Part shown: positions 1-7,226 of the stretch, in pieces | Layout: the number at the start of each line of letters is the position of its first letter | How positions within the stretch are numbered: the stretch's first letter is position 1 | Assembly (NCBI RefSeq): GCF_036881825.1 | Contig: NZ_JBAJMW010000004.1 | Coordinates: 372,001 to 436,000 of the forward strand | Direction of reading: 5' to 3' | Length of the DNA stretch: 64,000 nt | Source: Tersicoccus mangrovi | Lineage (GTDB): Bacteria > Actinomycetota > Actinomycetes > Actinomycetales > Micrococcaceae | Notes under the pieces: model-generated | The model's input: the letters and a program-made list of their open reading frames with translations, nothing else | Told to the model about the DNA's origin: nothing | Databases searched by the model: none | Made by a program: the position numbers and the translations under genes

Positions 1-2
1 AG

Positions 3-1187
3 GGCGAGCGAGCGCGCCTCGCGGACCGGATCGCGCGCCCGCTGGTCCCGGGCGTGCTGGTCCTCGCGGCCCTGGTCGCCCTGGTCGGCTCGCTGTTCGG
101 GGACCCGGAGCTGTGGATCACCCGAGCCCTCGTCGTCCTCGTCGCCGCCTCCCCGTGCGCGCTGGCGATCTCGGTGCCGCTGACGGTGGTCGCGGCGATC
201 GGCGCGGCGAGCAAGTTCGGCGTGATCATCAAGTCCGGCGCGGTGTTCGAGCGCTTCGGCACGGTCCGCCACGTCGCCGTCGACAAGACCGGCACCCTCA
301 CCCGCAACGAGCCCGCCGTCACCGCGGTCCTCGCCGCGGACGGCGTGACCGACGCCCAGGCGCTGGCCTGGGCGGCCGCGCTGGAGCAGCACAGCACGCA
401 CCCGCTGGCCGCGGCGATCACCGCCGCAGCCCCCGGAGCCCAGGCTGCGGAGGGCGTGACCGAGCAGGCCGGGCACGGCATCGAGGGCAAGATCGACGGG
501 ACTCGGATCACCGTCGGCAGCCCCCGCTGGCTCGACGCCGGGGTGCTCGGCGACCAGGTCGCGGGCCTGGAGGAGCAGGGCATGACCGTTGTGATCGTGC
601 ACCGCGACGGGGCCCCTGTCGCCGCGATCGGCGTCCGCGACGAGCTGCGTCCCGAGGTCCCCGAAGTGGTGCGGACTCTCGCGGCGCAGGGCGTCGGGGT
701 GACGATGCTCACCGGCGACAACGCCCGCACGGCACGGGCGCTGGCAGCGCAGGCCGGTATCAGCGACGTGCGCGCGGAACTGCGTCCCGAAGACAAAGCG
801 ACCGCGATCGGGGAGCTGTCAAAGGCGGGGTCGGTTGCAATGATCGGCGACGGCATCAACGACGCCCCCGCTCTGGCCGCCGCGGACATCGGCATCGCGA
901 TGGGCGCGACCGGCTCGGACGCGGCGATCGAGTCCGCCGACGTCGCGTTCACCGGCCACGACCTCCGCCTCATCCCGCGCGCGTTCGACCACGCCCGCCG
1001 CGGACGCCGCATCATCAACCAGAACATCGTCCTGTCGCTGCTGATCATCACCGCGCTGCTGCCGCTCGCGCTGTTCGGCGTCCTCGGACTCGCCGCTGTG
1101 GTGCTGGTCCACGAGATCGCCGAGGTCGTCGTGATCCTCAACGGACTCCGCGCCGCCCGCACGCGTACCCCACGGCTGGAGAGCTGA
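3..1187 (+). CDS. P1B-type heavy-metal-translocating ATPase, C-terminal part (5' end outside window)
   Basis: The reading frame is open from the left edge, so the gene begins before the window and only about 394 residues are seen. It is an ATP-driven metal exporter of the inner membrane. Visible parts are the membrane-embedded SPC motif (about codon 50), the phosphorylation motif DKTGT, the nucleotide-domain HP motif (STHPLAAA), TGDN, the hinge GDGINDAP and two last membrane helices ending in HEIAEVVVILNGLR. SPC instead of CPC is the signature of P1B-4-like pumps, so the metal (Cd, Zn, Pb, Co) is not fixed by motif. It is closely similar to the full-length pump at 9889-12000, which gives the best idea of its missing front. 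Its stop overlaps the cadD start by one base (TGATG), so it heads an operon with cadD and lspA. Confidence 0.93.
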   Translation, partial: GERARLADRIARPLVPGVLVLAALVALVGSLFGDPELWITRALVVLVAASPCALAISVPLTVVAAIGAASKFGVIIKSGAVFERFGTVRHVAVDKTGTLTRNEPAVTAVLAADGVTDAQALAWAAALEQHSTHPLAAAITAAAPGAQAAEGVTEQAGHGIEGKIDGTRITVGSPRWLDAGVLGDQVAGLEEQGMTVVIVHRDGAPVAAIGVRDELRPEVPEVVRTLAAQGVGVTMLTGDNARTARALAAQAGISDVRAELRPEDKATAIGELSKAGSVAMIGDGINDAPALAAADIGIAMGATGSDAAIESADVAFTGHDLRLIPRAFDHARRGRRIINQNIVLSLLIITALLPLALFGVLGLAAVVLVHEIAEVVVILNGLRAARTRTPRLES

Positions 1188-1795
1188 TGCTTGCGACCAT
1201 CGGCTCAGCGATCGGCTTGTTTGCTGCGACCAACATCGATGACATCGTCGTGCTGACCGTGCTGTTCCTGGCCTCCAGCCGAGGGAAGCCGCGACCGTGG
1301 CAGATCGTCGCAGGCCAGTACCTCGGGTTCATCACCCTCGTCGTGATCAGCGTGATCGCCGCGCTCGGCCTGACCATCGTCCCCGACGAATGGGTGGGCT
1401 TCCTCGGCCTGATCCCGCTCGGCATCGGCATCTGGACCCTCGTGCGGGGCCTGCGACGCAACGGTGACGACGATGACGACGACGAGAAGATCACCGCGGT
1501 CGGGCTGTGGGGCGTCGCCGGGATCACGATCGCCAACGGGGCCGACAACATCTCCCTCTACACGCCGATCCTCCGCACCAGTTCGCCCGGCGACGTCGTC
1601 GTCATGATCGCGGTGTTCCTCGTCCTCGTCGCCGTCTGGTGCGCTGCTGGACGCCTGATCGGAACCCACAAGGCCGTCACCGAAACGCTTGAACGCGTCG
1701 AGCACTGGCTCGTACCCGTCGTGTTCATCGGCCTGGGCCTGTTCATCCTGATCGATTCCGGCGTCATCGTCCGCCTCGTCGAGGTCCTCGCATGA
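1187..1795 (+). CDS. cadD: CadD-family cadmium resistance transporter
   Basis: Membrane protein of 202 residues of the CadD family, which confers cadmium resistance probably by export. The ATG overlaps the stop of the upstream pump gene by one base. Two similar halves are visible: the first begins near residue 8 with an ATNIDD motif in a membrane helix, and the second carries GADNISLYTP. They are joined by a loop with six consecutive Asp (about residues 93-99), a possible cytoplasmic metal-binding patch. About five to six membrane helices are predicted by eye. The stop overlaps the lspA start (ATGA). Family membership rests on the NxDD-type motif, the length and the metal-operon context; the exact substrate is inferred. 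Confidence 0.88.
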   Translation: MLATIGSAIGLFAATNIDDIVVLTVLFLASSRGKPRPWQIVAGQYLGFITLVVISVIAALGLTIVPDEWVGFLGLIPLGIGIWTLVRGLRRNGDDDDDDEKITAVGLWGVAGITIANGADNISLYTPILRTSSPGDVVVMIAVFLVLVAVWCAAGRLIGTHKAVTETLERVEHWLVPVVFIGLGLFILIDSGVIVRLVEVLA

Positions 1796-2316
1796 CCCCG
1801 GACGCGGCTGCCGATGCTGAGCTGACGTCGGGAGAGCGGCAGCAGAGGGGGCGTTGGCGGCTCACGGCGGGGGCACTCGCGCTCGGCGGGCTCGTCCTCC
1901 TGATCGATCAGGGGACGAAGGCATGGGCGGAGGCCACGCTCACAGTAAGTGAGCGCCTCCCGCTGATCGGCGACCTGCTGGGCCTGCAACTCGCTTACAA
2001 CCCCGGCGCGGCGTTCTCCTTCGGTGAGGGTTCCACCTGGGTGTTCGCGCTGGTGGCCGTCGCGGCCACCGTCACCGCGATCGTGTTCGCGTTCCGTGTC
2101 CGACACCCCGGGTGGGCGATCGTGATCGGCGCGCTTGGCGGGGCCGCCGCCTCCCACGCCGGCGACAGGCTTTTCCGTGCTCCAGGGTTCGCCCAGGGGC
2201 ACGTCGTGGACTTCCTCGCCTACGGGAACTGGTTCATCGGGAACGTCGCCGACGTCGTGATCGTCACCGCCGCGATCGCCGGAGCGCTTCTGATGATCCG
2301 CGGCAACGAGAACTGA
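1792..2316 (+). CDS. lspA: Signal peptidase II (lipoprotein signal peptidase), metal-operon paralogue
   Basis: Membrane aspartic protease of 174 residues that cleaves signal peptides of prolipoproteins. Four membrane segments are seen, with the family motif YNPGAAFS near residue 69 and the two catalytic Asp: D125 in the AGDR motif and D154 in NVAD. The Asn that normally precedes the first Asp (GNxxDR) is His here. It overlaps cadD by four bases (ATGA), so it is translationally coupled to a metal exporter. lspA paralogues next to Cd/Pb pumps are known from other bacteria (for example pbrC in Cupriavidus), where they are thought to support metal resistance. The housekeeping lspA is probably elsewhere in the genome. 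Confidence 0.93.
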   Translation: MTPDAAADAELTSGERQQRGRWRLTAGALALGGLVLLIDQGTKAWAEATLTVSERLPLIGDLLGLQLAYNPGAAFSFGEGSTWVFALVAVAATVTAIVFAFRVRHPGWAIVIGALGGAAASHAGDRLFRAPGFAQGHVVDFLAYGNWFIGNVADVVIVTAAIAGALLMIRGNEN

Positions 2317-2326
2317 GAGGACCATC

Positions 2327-2638
2327 ATGGAGATCATCCTGCAGTATTTCAACGGCTGCCCCAACTGGGAGGTGCTCGACCAGCGGCTCGCTGAAGTAGT
2401 CAACGACCGATCCGATGTCAGGGTCATACGTCAGCTGGTCGAGACCCCCGAGGACGCCGTGCGCCTCGGGTTCCACGGCTCCCCAACCGTGCTCGTCGAC
2501 GGCATCGACCCGTTCGCCGACGAGCGTACCCACGTCGGGCTCGCCTGCCGGATGTTCCGCACGCCAGCTGGGATCGCCGGGTCGCCGACCGTCGAGCAGT
2601 TGCGCGAAGCGATTTCCGGCCCGGGCGCTGACGTGTGA
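2327..2638 (+). CDS. Small thioredoxin-like protein (DF family, alkylmercury-lyase-like fold)
   Basis: Soluble protein of 103 residues, 10 bases after lspA and preceded by GAGAGGACC as ribosome binding site. The N-terminus has a beta strand followed by NGCPNW where thioredoxins have CxxC, so only one of the two active cysteines is present. The later GSPTVLVDGIDPF segment matches the cis-Pro region of thioredoxin folds, and a second Cys sits in GLACRMF. Similar small proteins accompany mercury and cadmium genes in actinobacteria, but no enzymatic role has been settled to my knowledge. It may bind or deliver thiophilic metal, or repair thiols; that is inference from the fold and the operon. Confidence 0.75.
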   Translation: MEIILQYFNGCPNWEVLDQRLAEVVNDRSDVRVIRQLVETPEDAVRLGFHGSPTVLVDGIDPFADERTHVGLACRMFRTPAGIAGSPTVEQLREAISGPGADV

Positions 2639-2645
2639 TGCTCGT

Positions 2646-4607
2646 TCAGGCGTGGTCGGAACGGAGTGCCGGATAGTCGGACCAGTCACCGCCGGCGAGA
2701 CGCGACCATGCGGCGGCGGACGAGGTCGTGATGCCGAGGAGATCCGAGACGATCCGGGGATGCATTTGCCGGGTGAGCTCGATGAGCGCTGTGGTGCGTG
2801 CGCTTCCCGCGAGCAGGCCTTCGGCGCGAAGACGACGGCTCAGCGGGCCCGGGGTGAGGTGATTGCCTGGGTTCCGGCCGGGGAACAGCCATCCTTCAGG
2901 ATGGTGCTTCGCGGCGTCGGCGAGATCGCTGATGGCGTCGCCAAGGATCTCGGGGAGCCCGATCGGCTCGGCCCCGACGGTCAGCGTGACGGGCCGCGAG
3001 CTCGTATCGATCTGTGTCCGGGTGATCGTGACGATGCGGGTCAGCTGGATGCCGTAGAGCAGTACGAGGAGCCCGGCTGCCCGGGTCTTCGGGTCCATGC
3101 CGGCATCCGACAGGAACTTGCGAGCCATCTGCCATCGGTGGTCGGAGGCGTAGCTTCGCCCTTCGAGGCGATGGGCTCGGAACTCGACTCGGAGGGTGCT
3201 CATCCGGTGCCGTCGTAGCCAGCGAGTGAATGGTGCCAGCGCGTCACGCTGGCTCGGTGAATCAGTCAGATATGCGTCGAGCCGGCGCTGCGGATAGGTT
3301 GCCAGCGTCTCTTGCTGTGACCGAATCTCTCGAAGAAGCGCGGCGCAGTACTTCAGCGCGGCCCGTTGCCTTTGGAAGCCAGCGGCTGGACTCGATGTAC
3401 TGCGGGGTACCGCTCGGAAAGCCCGGGTGGACCGGAGGAGCTCCCAGGTGCAGTACCGGCGCAGGACCAGCCGGTCCTCGGCATGTTCGATGCCCGCCAA
3501 CCATCCATCGAGCCAGTGGTCGAAGCGCGTGCCTTCGACATCGATCTCCGGAAGCACTCCTGAGCGGACCAGAAGCGAGAGGAGGAACGCTACCGACTGT
3601 CCCGACCGAGCTCGGGTGATGATCGCCTCGGCGGTGAGTGGCAGGGTTCCGTCCGCGATCTCGCGGAGCACCATCGCGCACTTGCTCTTGTGCATCCAGC
3701 GTTCGAGCGATGCGGCTTTGCTGTGGTGCGTGAGCAGATAGTCCGCAAGGGGGTGGAGGTCCGCGCGGATCTCTCCCGCGTCGTCGGCGAGCAACTGCTG
3801 GATCGCGACGGGCCGGCGGCACTCGACGCAGAGATGATGCTTGCGGATCTCCTCGATCGAGCCACACCCAGGGCAGGCCATCGTCACCGGAGCGCCCGCG
3901 CAGTCGGCGCAGACCTTCTGACCGTTCATGAAACCGGTCAAGAACACCCTGCGCCCGCACTCGGGACAGGGCTGCGGTCTACGCATCGCGTAATAGCAGC
4001 GTGCGCATACCCGTCGCCCGTCAAGGTGGGAGGCGACCCGGCCAGGTTCTCCGCAGAGACCGCAGGTCTTGATCGGTGCGGTATAACAGGCCAGGCAGAC
4101 GAGTTCCGGGCGGCGGACGATGATGGTCGCGTGCTGCCTGCACCGCGAGCAGTCACCGAACGATCGAGGGTCGGCTCGCCAGCATTCGCGGCAGAAGCGC
4201 TGTCCGTCGATCGTGCGCTGCACGGGTCGGACCCGGCCACAGGAAGCGCAGGAGACGGACCTGGCGTTCCGCTCGCAACGAGAGCAGTGCCGACCACCGC
4301 TCGGCGTCTTGTGGGGCATTCTCACCGAGCGGCCGCAGGACTCGCACGTCGGCAGCACTACCCGGTCTGCTCCTTCTTCTACCAGCGCGCGGGCCAGATC
4401 CTGGACGGTCACCGGCACATTCGCATGCCGCCCCTCGAGGACCCCAGGCTGCTTGATCAGCGCGAGCTCAAGAAGCCGCTGCGTGAGGGGCACTGGCGCA
4501 ACCGAATGCACGATCTCAGCGAGACGCTCGGGCAAGATCTCGGGAACGAGGGGACGCACGAGGTCGATAACTTCCGTGACTCTCGGCTGCTGCGGAGGCT
4601 TGGCCAC
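2646..4607 (-). CDS. Zinc-ribbon array protein with a tyrosine-recombinase-like C-terminus
   Basis: Protein of 653 residues. Residues 1-85 are a helical region. Residues about 86-275 contain twelve CxxC motifs (CESC, CSRC, CASC, CREC and so on), that is about six consecutive zinc ribbons. The rest is helical, and the last about 200 residues resemble a degenerate XerD-type catalytic domain: an LLYGIQLTRI segment in the place of the first Arg box, WLFPG, an RTTALIELTRQ segment in the place of the second box, and GDWSDY at the end, where the Tyr could be the nucleophile. The usual HxLRH signature is absent. Related proteins occur widely in actinobacteria, often annotated as recombinases. The XRE gene lies five bases upstream, so the two are an operon. 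DNA-binding or recombination is likely; activity is unproven. Confidence 0.72.
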   Translation of the reverse strand: MAKPPQQPRVTEVIDLVRPLVPEILPERLAEIVHSVAPVPLTQRLLELALIKQPGVLEGRHANVPVTVQDLARALVEEGADRVVLPTCESCGRSVRMPHKTPSGGRHCSRCERNARSVSCASCGRVRPVQRTIDGQRFCRECWRADPRSFGDCSRCRQHATIIVRRPELVCLACYTAPIKTCGLCGEPGRVASHLDGRRVCARCYYAMRRPQPCPECGRRVFLTGFMNGQKVCADCAGAPVTMACPGCGSIEEIRKHHLCVECRRPVAIQQLLADDAGEIRADLHPLADYLLTHHSKAASLERWMHKSKCAMVLREIADGTLPLTAEAIITRARSGQSVAFLLSLLVRSGVLPEIDVEGTRFDHWLDGWLAGIEHAEDRLVLRRYCTWELLRSTRAFRAVPRSTSSPAAGFQRQRAALKYCAALLREIRSQQETLATYPQRRLDAYLTDSPSQRDALAPFTRWLRRHRMSTLRVEFRAHRLEGRSYASDHRWQMARKFLSDAGMDPKTRAAGLLVLLYGIQLTRIVTITRTQIDTSSRPVTLTVGAEPIGLPEILGDAISDLADAAKHHPEGWLFPGRNPGNHLTPGPLSRRLRAEGLLAGSARTTALIELTRQMHPRIVSDLLGITTSSAAAWSRLAGGDWSDYPALRSDHA

Positions 4608-4612
4608 CGTGG

Positions 4613-4906
4613 CTACTTCGTACGCGGACGGCGGATGGTTGCGCGGACAGGACGGAGATCACCGATCGACCCGCGCGTCGCTTCCTCGCCCACGGCCACC
4701 GGGGTCGATGCCTCTCGGCGAGCGATTGTCACGAGATCGTCGAGTGAGCACTCCAGCGCATCGCACAACGCCGCCAACACGTCGAGACGCACCCGCTGAG
4801 GCGGTTGCGTCACCAGCCGATACACCTGCTCCCTGGACAGGTCGATCCCGCGTTCCTCGAGCAGTGGCTTCAGCTTGGAGGTCTGGAAGATCCCGCGCGA
4901 AGCCAT
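4613..4906 (-). CDS. XRE/Cro-type helix-turn-helix regulator
   Basis: Protein of 97 residues starting at the ATG (a GTG one codon earlier is also possible). It has a compact HTH: SREQVYRLVTQPPQ reads as the recognition region, followed by RLDVLAALCDALECSLDDLV, typical of Cro/C1 proteins that end their DNA-binding domain with 'ALCxALxCxxxDL'. A basic tail rich in Arg follows. The start codon overlaps the stop of the broken umuD gene (TGATG), and the zinc-ribbon recombinase gene follows five bases after its stop. It probably controls this two-gene unit; the pairing of such a regulator with such a recombinase-like protein is seen repeatedly in actinobacterial accessory DNA. Confidence 0.8.
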   Translation of the reverse strand: MASRGIFQTSKLKPLLEERGIDLSREQVYRLVTQPPQRVRLDVLAALCDALECSLDDLVTIARREASTPVAVGEEATRGSIGDLRPVRATIRRPRTK

Positions 4907-5280
4907 CACTCGGGGTAGGCCGGGTTCTCCGCGGCCAGAACGACACCGGCCCGGGTGAGACGGAGCCTCTTGACGGTCAGTTCACCGTCGAGGATCGCGA
5001 CGACCACGGCACCGTCGGTGGGCCGGCGGGCGCGGTCGACGACGAGTTCGTCGCCGTCGCTGATGCCGGCCCCGGTCATCGAGTCCCCCGACACCCGGAC
5101 CACGAACGTGGAGGTCCGGTCCTGGATGAGGTGCTCGTTCAGGTCGACGGACCCGTCGTAGTAGTCCTGTGCCGGCGAGGGGAACCCGGCCGGGACGGCG
5201 ATGGGGGCGACCTGGATGCCGGCGGCCGCGGCGACCTCCTCGGAGCGGCCGCCGGCACCTACAAGGCCGCGATGGCCGAT
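4906..5280 (-). pseudogene. umuD: Broken umuD-like gene (S24 self-cleaving protease of translesion polymerase)
   Basis: Reading the minus strand gives an unmistakable UmuD: GFPSPAQDYYDG, DLNEHLI, then RVSGDSM with the catalytic Ser, DELVVDRA, and GELTVKRL with the catalytic Lys. The frame stops after NPAYPE, so roughly the last 25 to 30 residues expected for UmuD are missing. Upstream of the GFPSPAQ region no ATG, GTG or TTG is found in frame; the only usable start is a GTG at 5103, which would leave 65 residues. The gene is therefore damaged at both ends. Its stop overlaps the XRE start, as if the XRE/recombinase unit had joined here. No umuC is present in the window. The left limit of homology near 5250-5280 is approximate. 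Confidence 0.8.
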
Positions 5281-5714
5281 CCGACGTCGGGGTGTTGGTG
5301 GGCGGTGGCGGCGATGCGGTTGTGCGTCGACGCCGGCGCCGACCTCGACGTCGCCCGCGCGACCGTGCCCATGGTCGCGGCCCGCCTGGCGGCCGCCGGC
5401 GGCGGCTCCGCAGCAGCGTCACGTCACCCGGGTGGGGCGTAGTCGAGCACCTATCAGCATCGTCTGCGGATGACTACGCCAGCCACGGGACGGGCGTCCA
5501 CCGACGTCGCCGGCGGGTTGACGGTGATCGCCGCCGGCACAGCCGGGATCACCTGGGTTGGAGAGTGGTCCGCGAGCTGGGCGAAGGGGACCATGATGGC
5601 CAGGGCGACGCTCACGAGCGCCCGGACGGTCCTGTTGTGTGAAGGGGTCACGGCTGCTCTATGCGGCCCGACCGTCCACGGCTGTCATGCTTTTCCCGGA
5701 GTACCCCCCCTGCC
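5281..5714. other. Region without a well-supported gene; possible gene fragments
   Basis: This stretch lies between broken umuD and the helicase-associated-domain gene. A plus-strand frame ending at 5442 reads like the tail of a real protein (AAMRLCVDAGADLDVARA region) but has no credible start, because its front would run antisense to umuD. A minus-strand 65-residue frame at 5454-5651 (GTG start) begins with a basic stretch and a hydrophobic segment like a signal peptide; it could be a tiny secreted protein or a remnant. Neither is recognised. The region is best read as recombination debris. Confidence 0.45.
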
Positions 5715-6404
5715 CTACTCCTGCGGCAACCGTGGGCTCCTGCGCCCGCGCCAGTCCGGCGCCACGGCGTCGAGCGCTTCCACGCGGTGTGCCGTGAGCC
5801 AGGACCTTCGGGAGGCGGCTCGCAGCCCCATCAGCCAAACCGCCAGCCGCCGCTCCTCCTCGCCCGCGCCCCCGTACCGGGTCGGGATCCGATGCTGCTG
5901 ATCGACGAACGCGGCCAGCTGCTCGAGCCGCTCAGCGAAGTGCTCGTCGCGCAACGCGCCAAGCGCTGGCCGGCGCCACCGACTCACCCCGTCCAGTGCT
6001 GCCGCCCTGTCAGCACTGAGGTTCCCCCGGCGCTCGGCAGCCCGCTGGCGGGCCAGCCACCCGTACAGCTCCCTCTCATACCGGCTCCCGCTGTTCTCGC
6101 GGGGCTCGCGCCCGTTGCGCTGCAGCCAGTCGCGGTAGTCGGCCATCTTCTGCCCGAAGTCCTGCCTCTGGGTGAGGGTCGCCGGCAACGGGTGCAGGTG
6201 CCTCTTGAGCCGACGGGCCGGCATCGTCGGGTCGCGGCGCACGCGCACGGCGATCGCCTGGTTCACCCGCCACGAGTCCACGCCGCAGTGCCGAGCGATC
6301 TCGCGTGGCTCGAGGCCGCGCATCCACATCAGCGCCCACTCGTCCAGGCCTACGTGCGGGTGCGTGCACCCGTACTCGATGCAGTCCGGATCCACCGCGA
6401 CCAT
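5715..6404 (-). CDS. Helicase-associated (HA) domain protein
   Basis: Protein of 229 residues. After an N-terminal HTH-like segment (residues about 20-50, LDEWALMWMRGLEPREIARHCGV in two pieces, resembling a homeodomain-like motif) it carries two helicase-associated repeats. Each has the pattern of an early aromatic, RxPR..., E..L..WL...R, then L...R...LD.....W: about residues 85-150 and 155-222. HA domains are thought to bind nucleic acid and often occur alone in actinobacterial mobile DNA. The serine recombinase gene ends 6 bases before its start, so the two are an operon. It may be an accessory DNA-binding factor for the recombinase; that is inferred from context. Confidence 0.75.
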   Translation of the reverse strand: MVAVDPDCIEYGCTHPHVGLDEWALMWMRGLEPREIARHCGVDSWRVNQAIAVRVRRDPTMPARRLKRHLHPLPATLTQRQDFGQKMADYRDWLQRNGREPRENSGSRYERELYGWLARQRAAERRGNLSADRAAALDGVSRWRRPALGALRDEHFAERLEQLAAFVDQQHRIPTRYGGAGEEERRLAVWLMGLRAASRRSWLTAHRVEALDAVAPDWRGRRSPRLPQE

Positions 6405-6410
6405 GCCCCG

Positions 6411-7046
6411 TCAGAGCTCCGTATTGCCGTCGACGTCGAGGGCGCGGATGATGGTGGACCGACTGACCTTCCGGTCCGCTGCGATGGCATTCAGCGTCCA
6501 CCCCTCGGCCCGCCGCCGGCGCACCAGGTCGACGTCGTGCGGCTCGAGGGCTCGTGGGCGTCCGGCCTTGCCGGCCGCCGCGGCCAGACCGGCCTTCGTT
6601 CTCTCCCGGATCAGCTCGCGTTCCATCTCCGCGACGGAGGCAATCACGTGGAACATGAGGCGGCCTGTGGGAGTCGCGGTATCGATGCCTTCGGTCAGCG
6701 ACCGGAACCCAACACCGCGGTCCGCCAGCTCATCGAGCAGGGCCGCGAGGCCCTTCACCGTCCGGCCGAGCCTGTCCAGCTTCCACACCACCAGTGTGTT
6801 GCCCGGCTGCAAAGCGCGGAGACACATGTCGAGCTGCGGCCGCGCCATCGTCTTCCCGGACACGCCTCGGTCGGCGTAGACGTCGAAGCAGCCGGCAGCC
6901 TCCAGGGCCCGGCGCTGCAGCTCGAGCGACTGATCCCTCGTCGACGTGCGGGCGTAGCCCAGGCTCACGCCGTTGGGCGTGATTCGCGGCTCCTCGACGT
7001 CGACCTCACGGCCAGTCCCATCGACAACCGTCAAGCGTGACGGCAT
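6411..7046 (-). CDS. Serine recombinase (resolvase/invertase family)
   Basis: Small serine recombinase of 211 residues when started at the ATG preceded by GGGGGAG, a strong ribosome binding site five bases away; an upstream GTG at 7094 would add 16 residues but runs through a likely recombination site. The catalytic Ser is S35 in the YARTSTRDQ motif. KLDRLGR, the IDTATPTGRLMF region and the MERELIRERT helix are all present, and a C-terminal HTH (WTLNAIAADRKVSRSTIIRAL) completes the Tn3/Hin-like layout. It should cut and rejoin DNA through a phosphoserine link at a nearby dyad site. The gene is followed by the HA-domain gene. All key residues look intact, so it may be active. Confidence 0.9.
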   Translation of the reverse strand: MPSRLTVVDGTGREVDVEEPRITPNGVSLGYARTSTRDQSLELQRRALEAAGCFDVYADRGVSGKTMARPQLDMCLRALQPGNTLVVWKLDRLGRTVKGLAALLDELADRGVGFRSLTEGIDTATPTGRLMFHVIASVAEMERELIRERTKAGLAAAAGKAGRPRALEPHDVDLVRRRRAEGWTLNAIAADRKVSRSTIIRALDVDGNTEL

Positions 7047-7085
7047 CCCACTCCCCCAAATGTTCCAGAATCCAACTCGGTCTCG

Positions 7086-7167
7086 TTCTGACACAGTATG
7101 TCATTGGACATGCATTCTGACCTGCTGGTTATGGGTTTTCGACGGCGGTCGCAGCAACGTGTCAGAA
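7086..7167. promoter_or_regulatory. Candidate recombination/regulatory site upstream of the serine recombinase
   Basis: Short repeated elements cluster here: TTCTGAC at 7086-7092 and 7115-7121, its inverse GTCAGAA at 7161-7167, and a perfect inverted repeat ATGTC-ATTG-GACAT at 7098-7111. Resolvases act at res sites made of such imperfect dyads just upstream of their own gene. The base composition is also more AT-rich than the flanks. The boundaries are by eye. Confidence 0.45.
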
Positions 7168-7197
7168 CCGGTCGATTTCGGCCTATACCTGCTGCGT

Positions 7198-7226
7198 CTA
7201 CGACGACCGGTCTTCGGTCGTCGTAG
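7198..7226 (-). terminator. Hairpin overlapping the mntR-like stop codon
   Basis: A perfect 12-bp stem, ctacgacgaccg paired with cggtcgtcgtag across a 5-base loop. The outermost bases of the left arm are the stop codon of the DtxR-family gene, so the last codons themselves form half of the hairpin. There is no clear T run; as is usual in high-GC actinobacteria it may still end transcription. Confidence 0.6.

Noticed and set aside
5241..5442. Plus-strand protein-like tail facing broken umuD
   Set aside because: No start outside the umuD antisense region; kept only as a note on debris, not as a gene.
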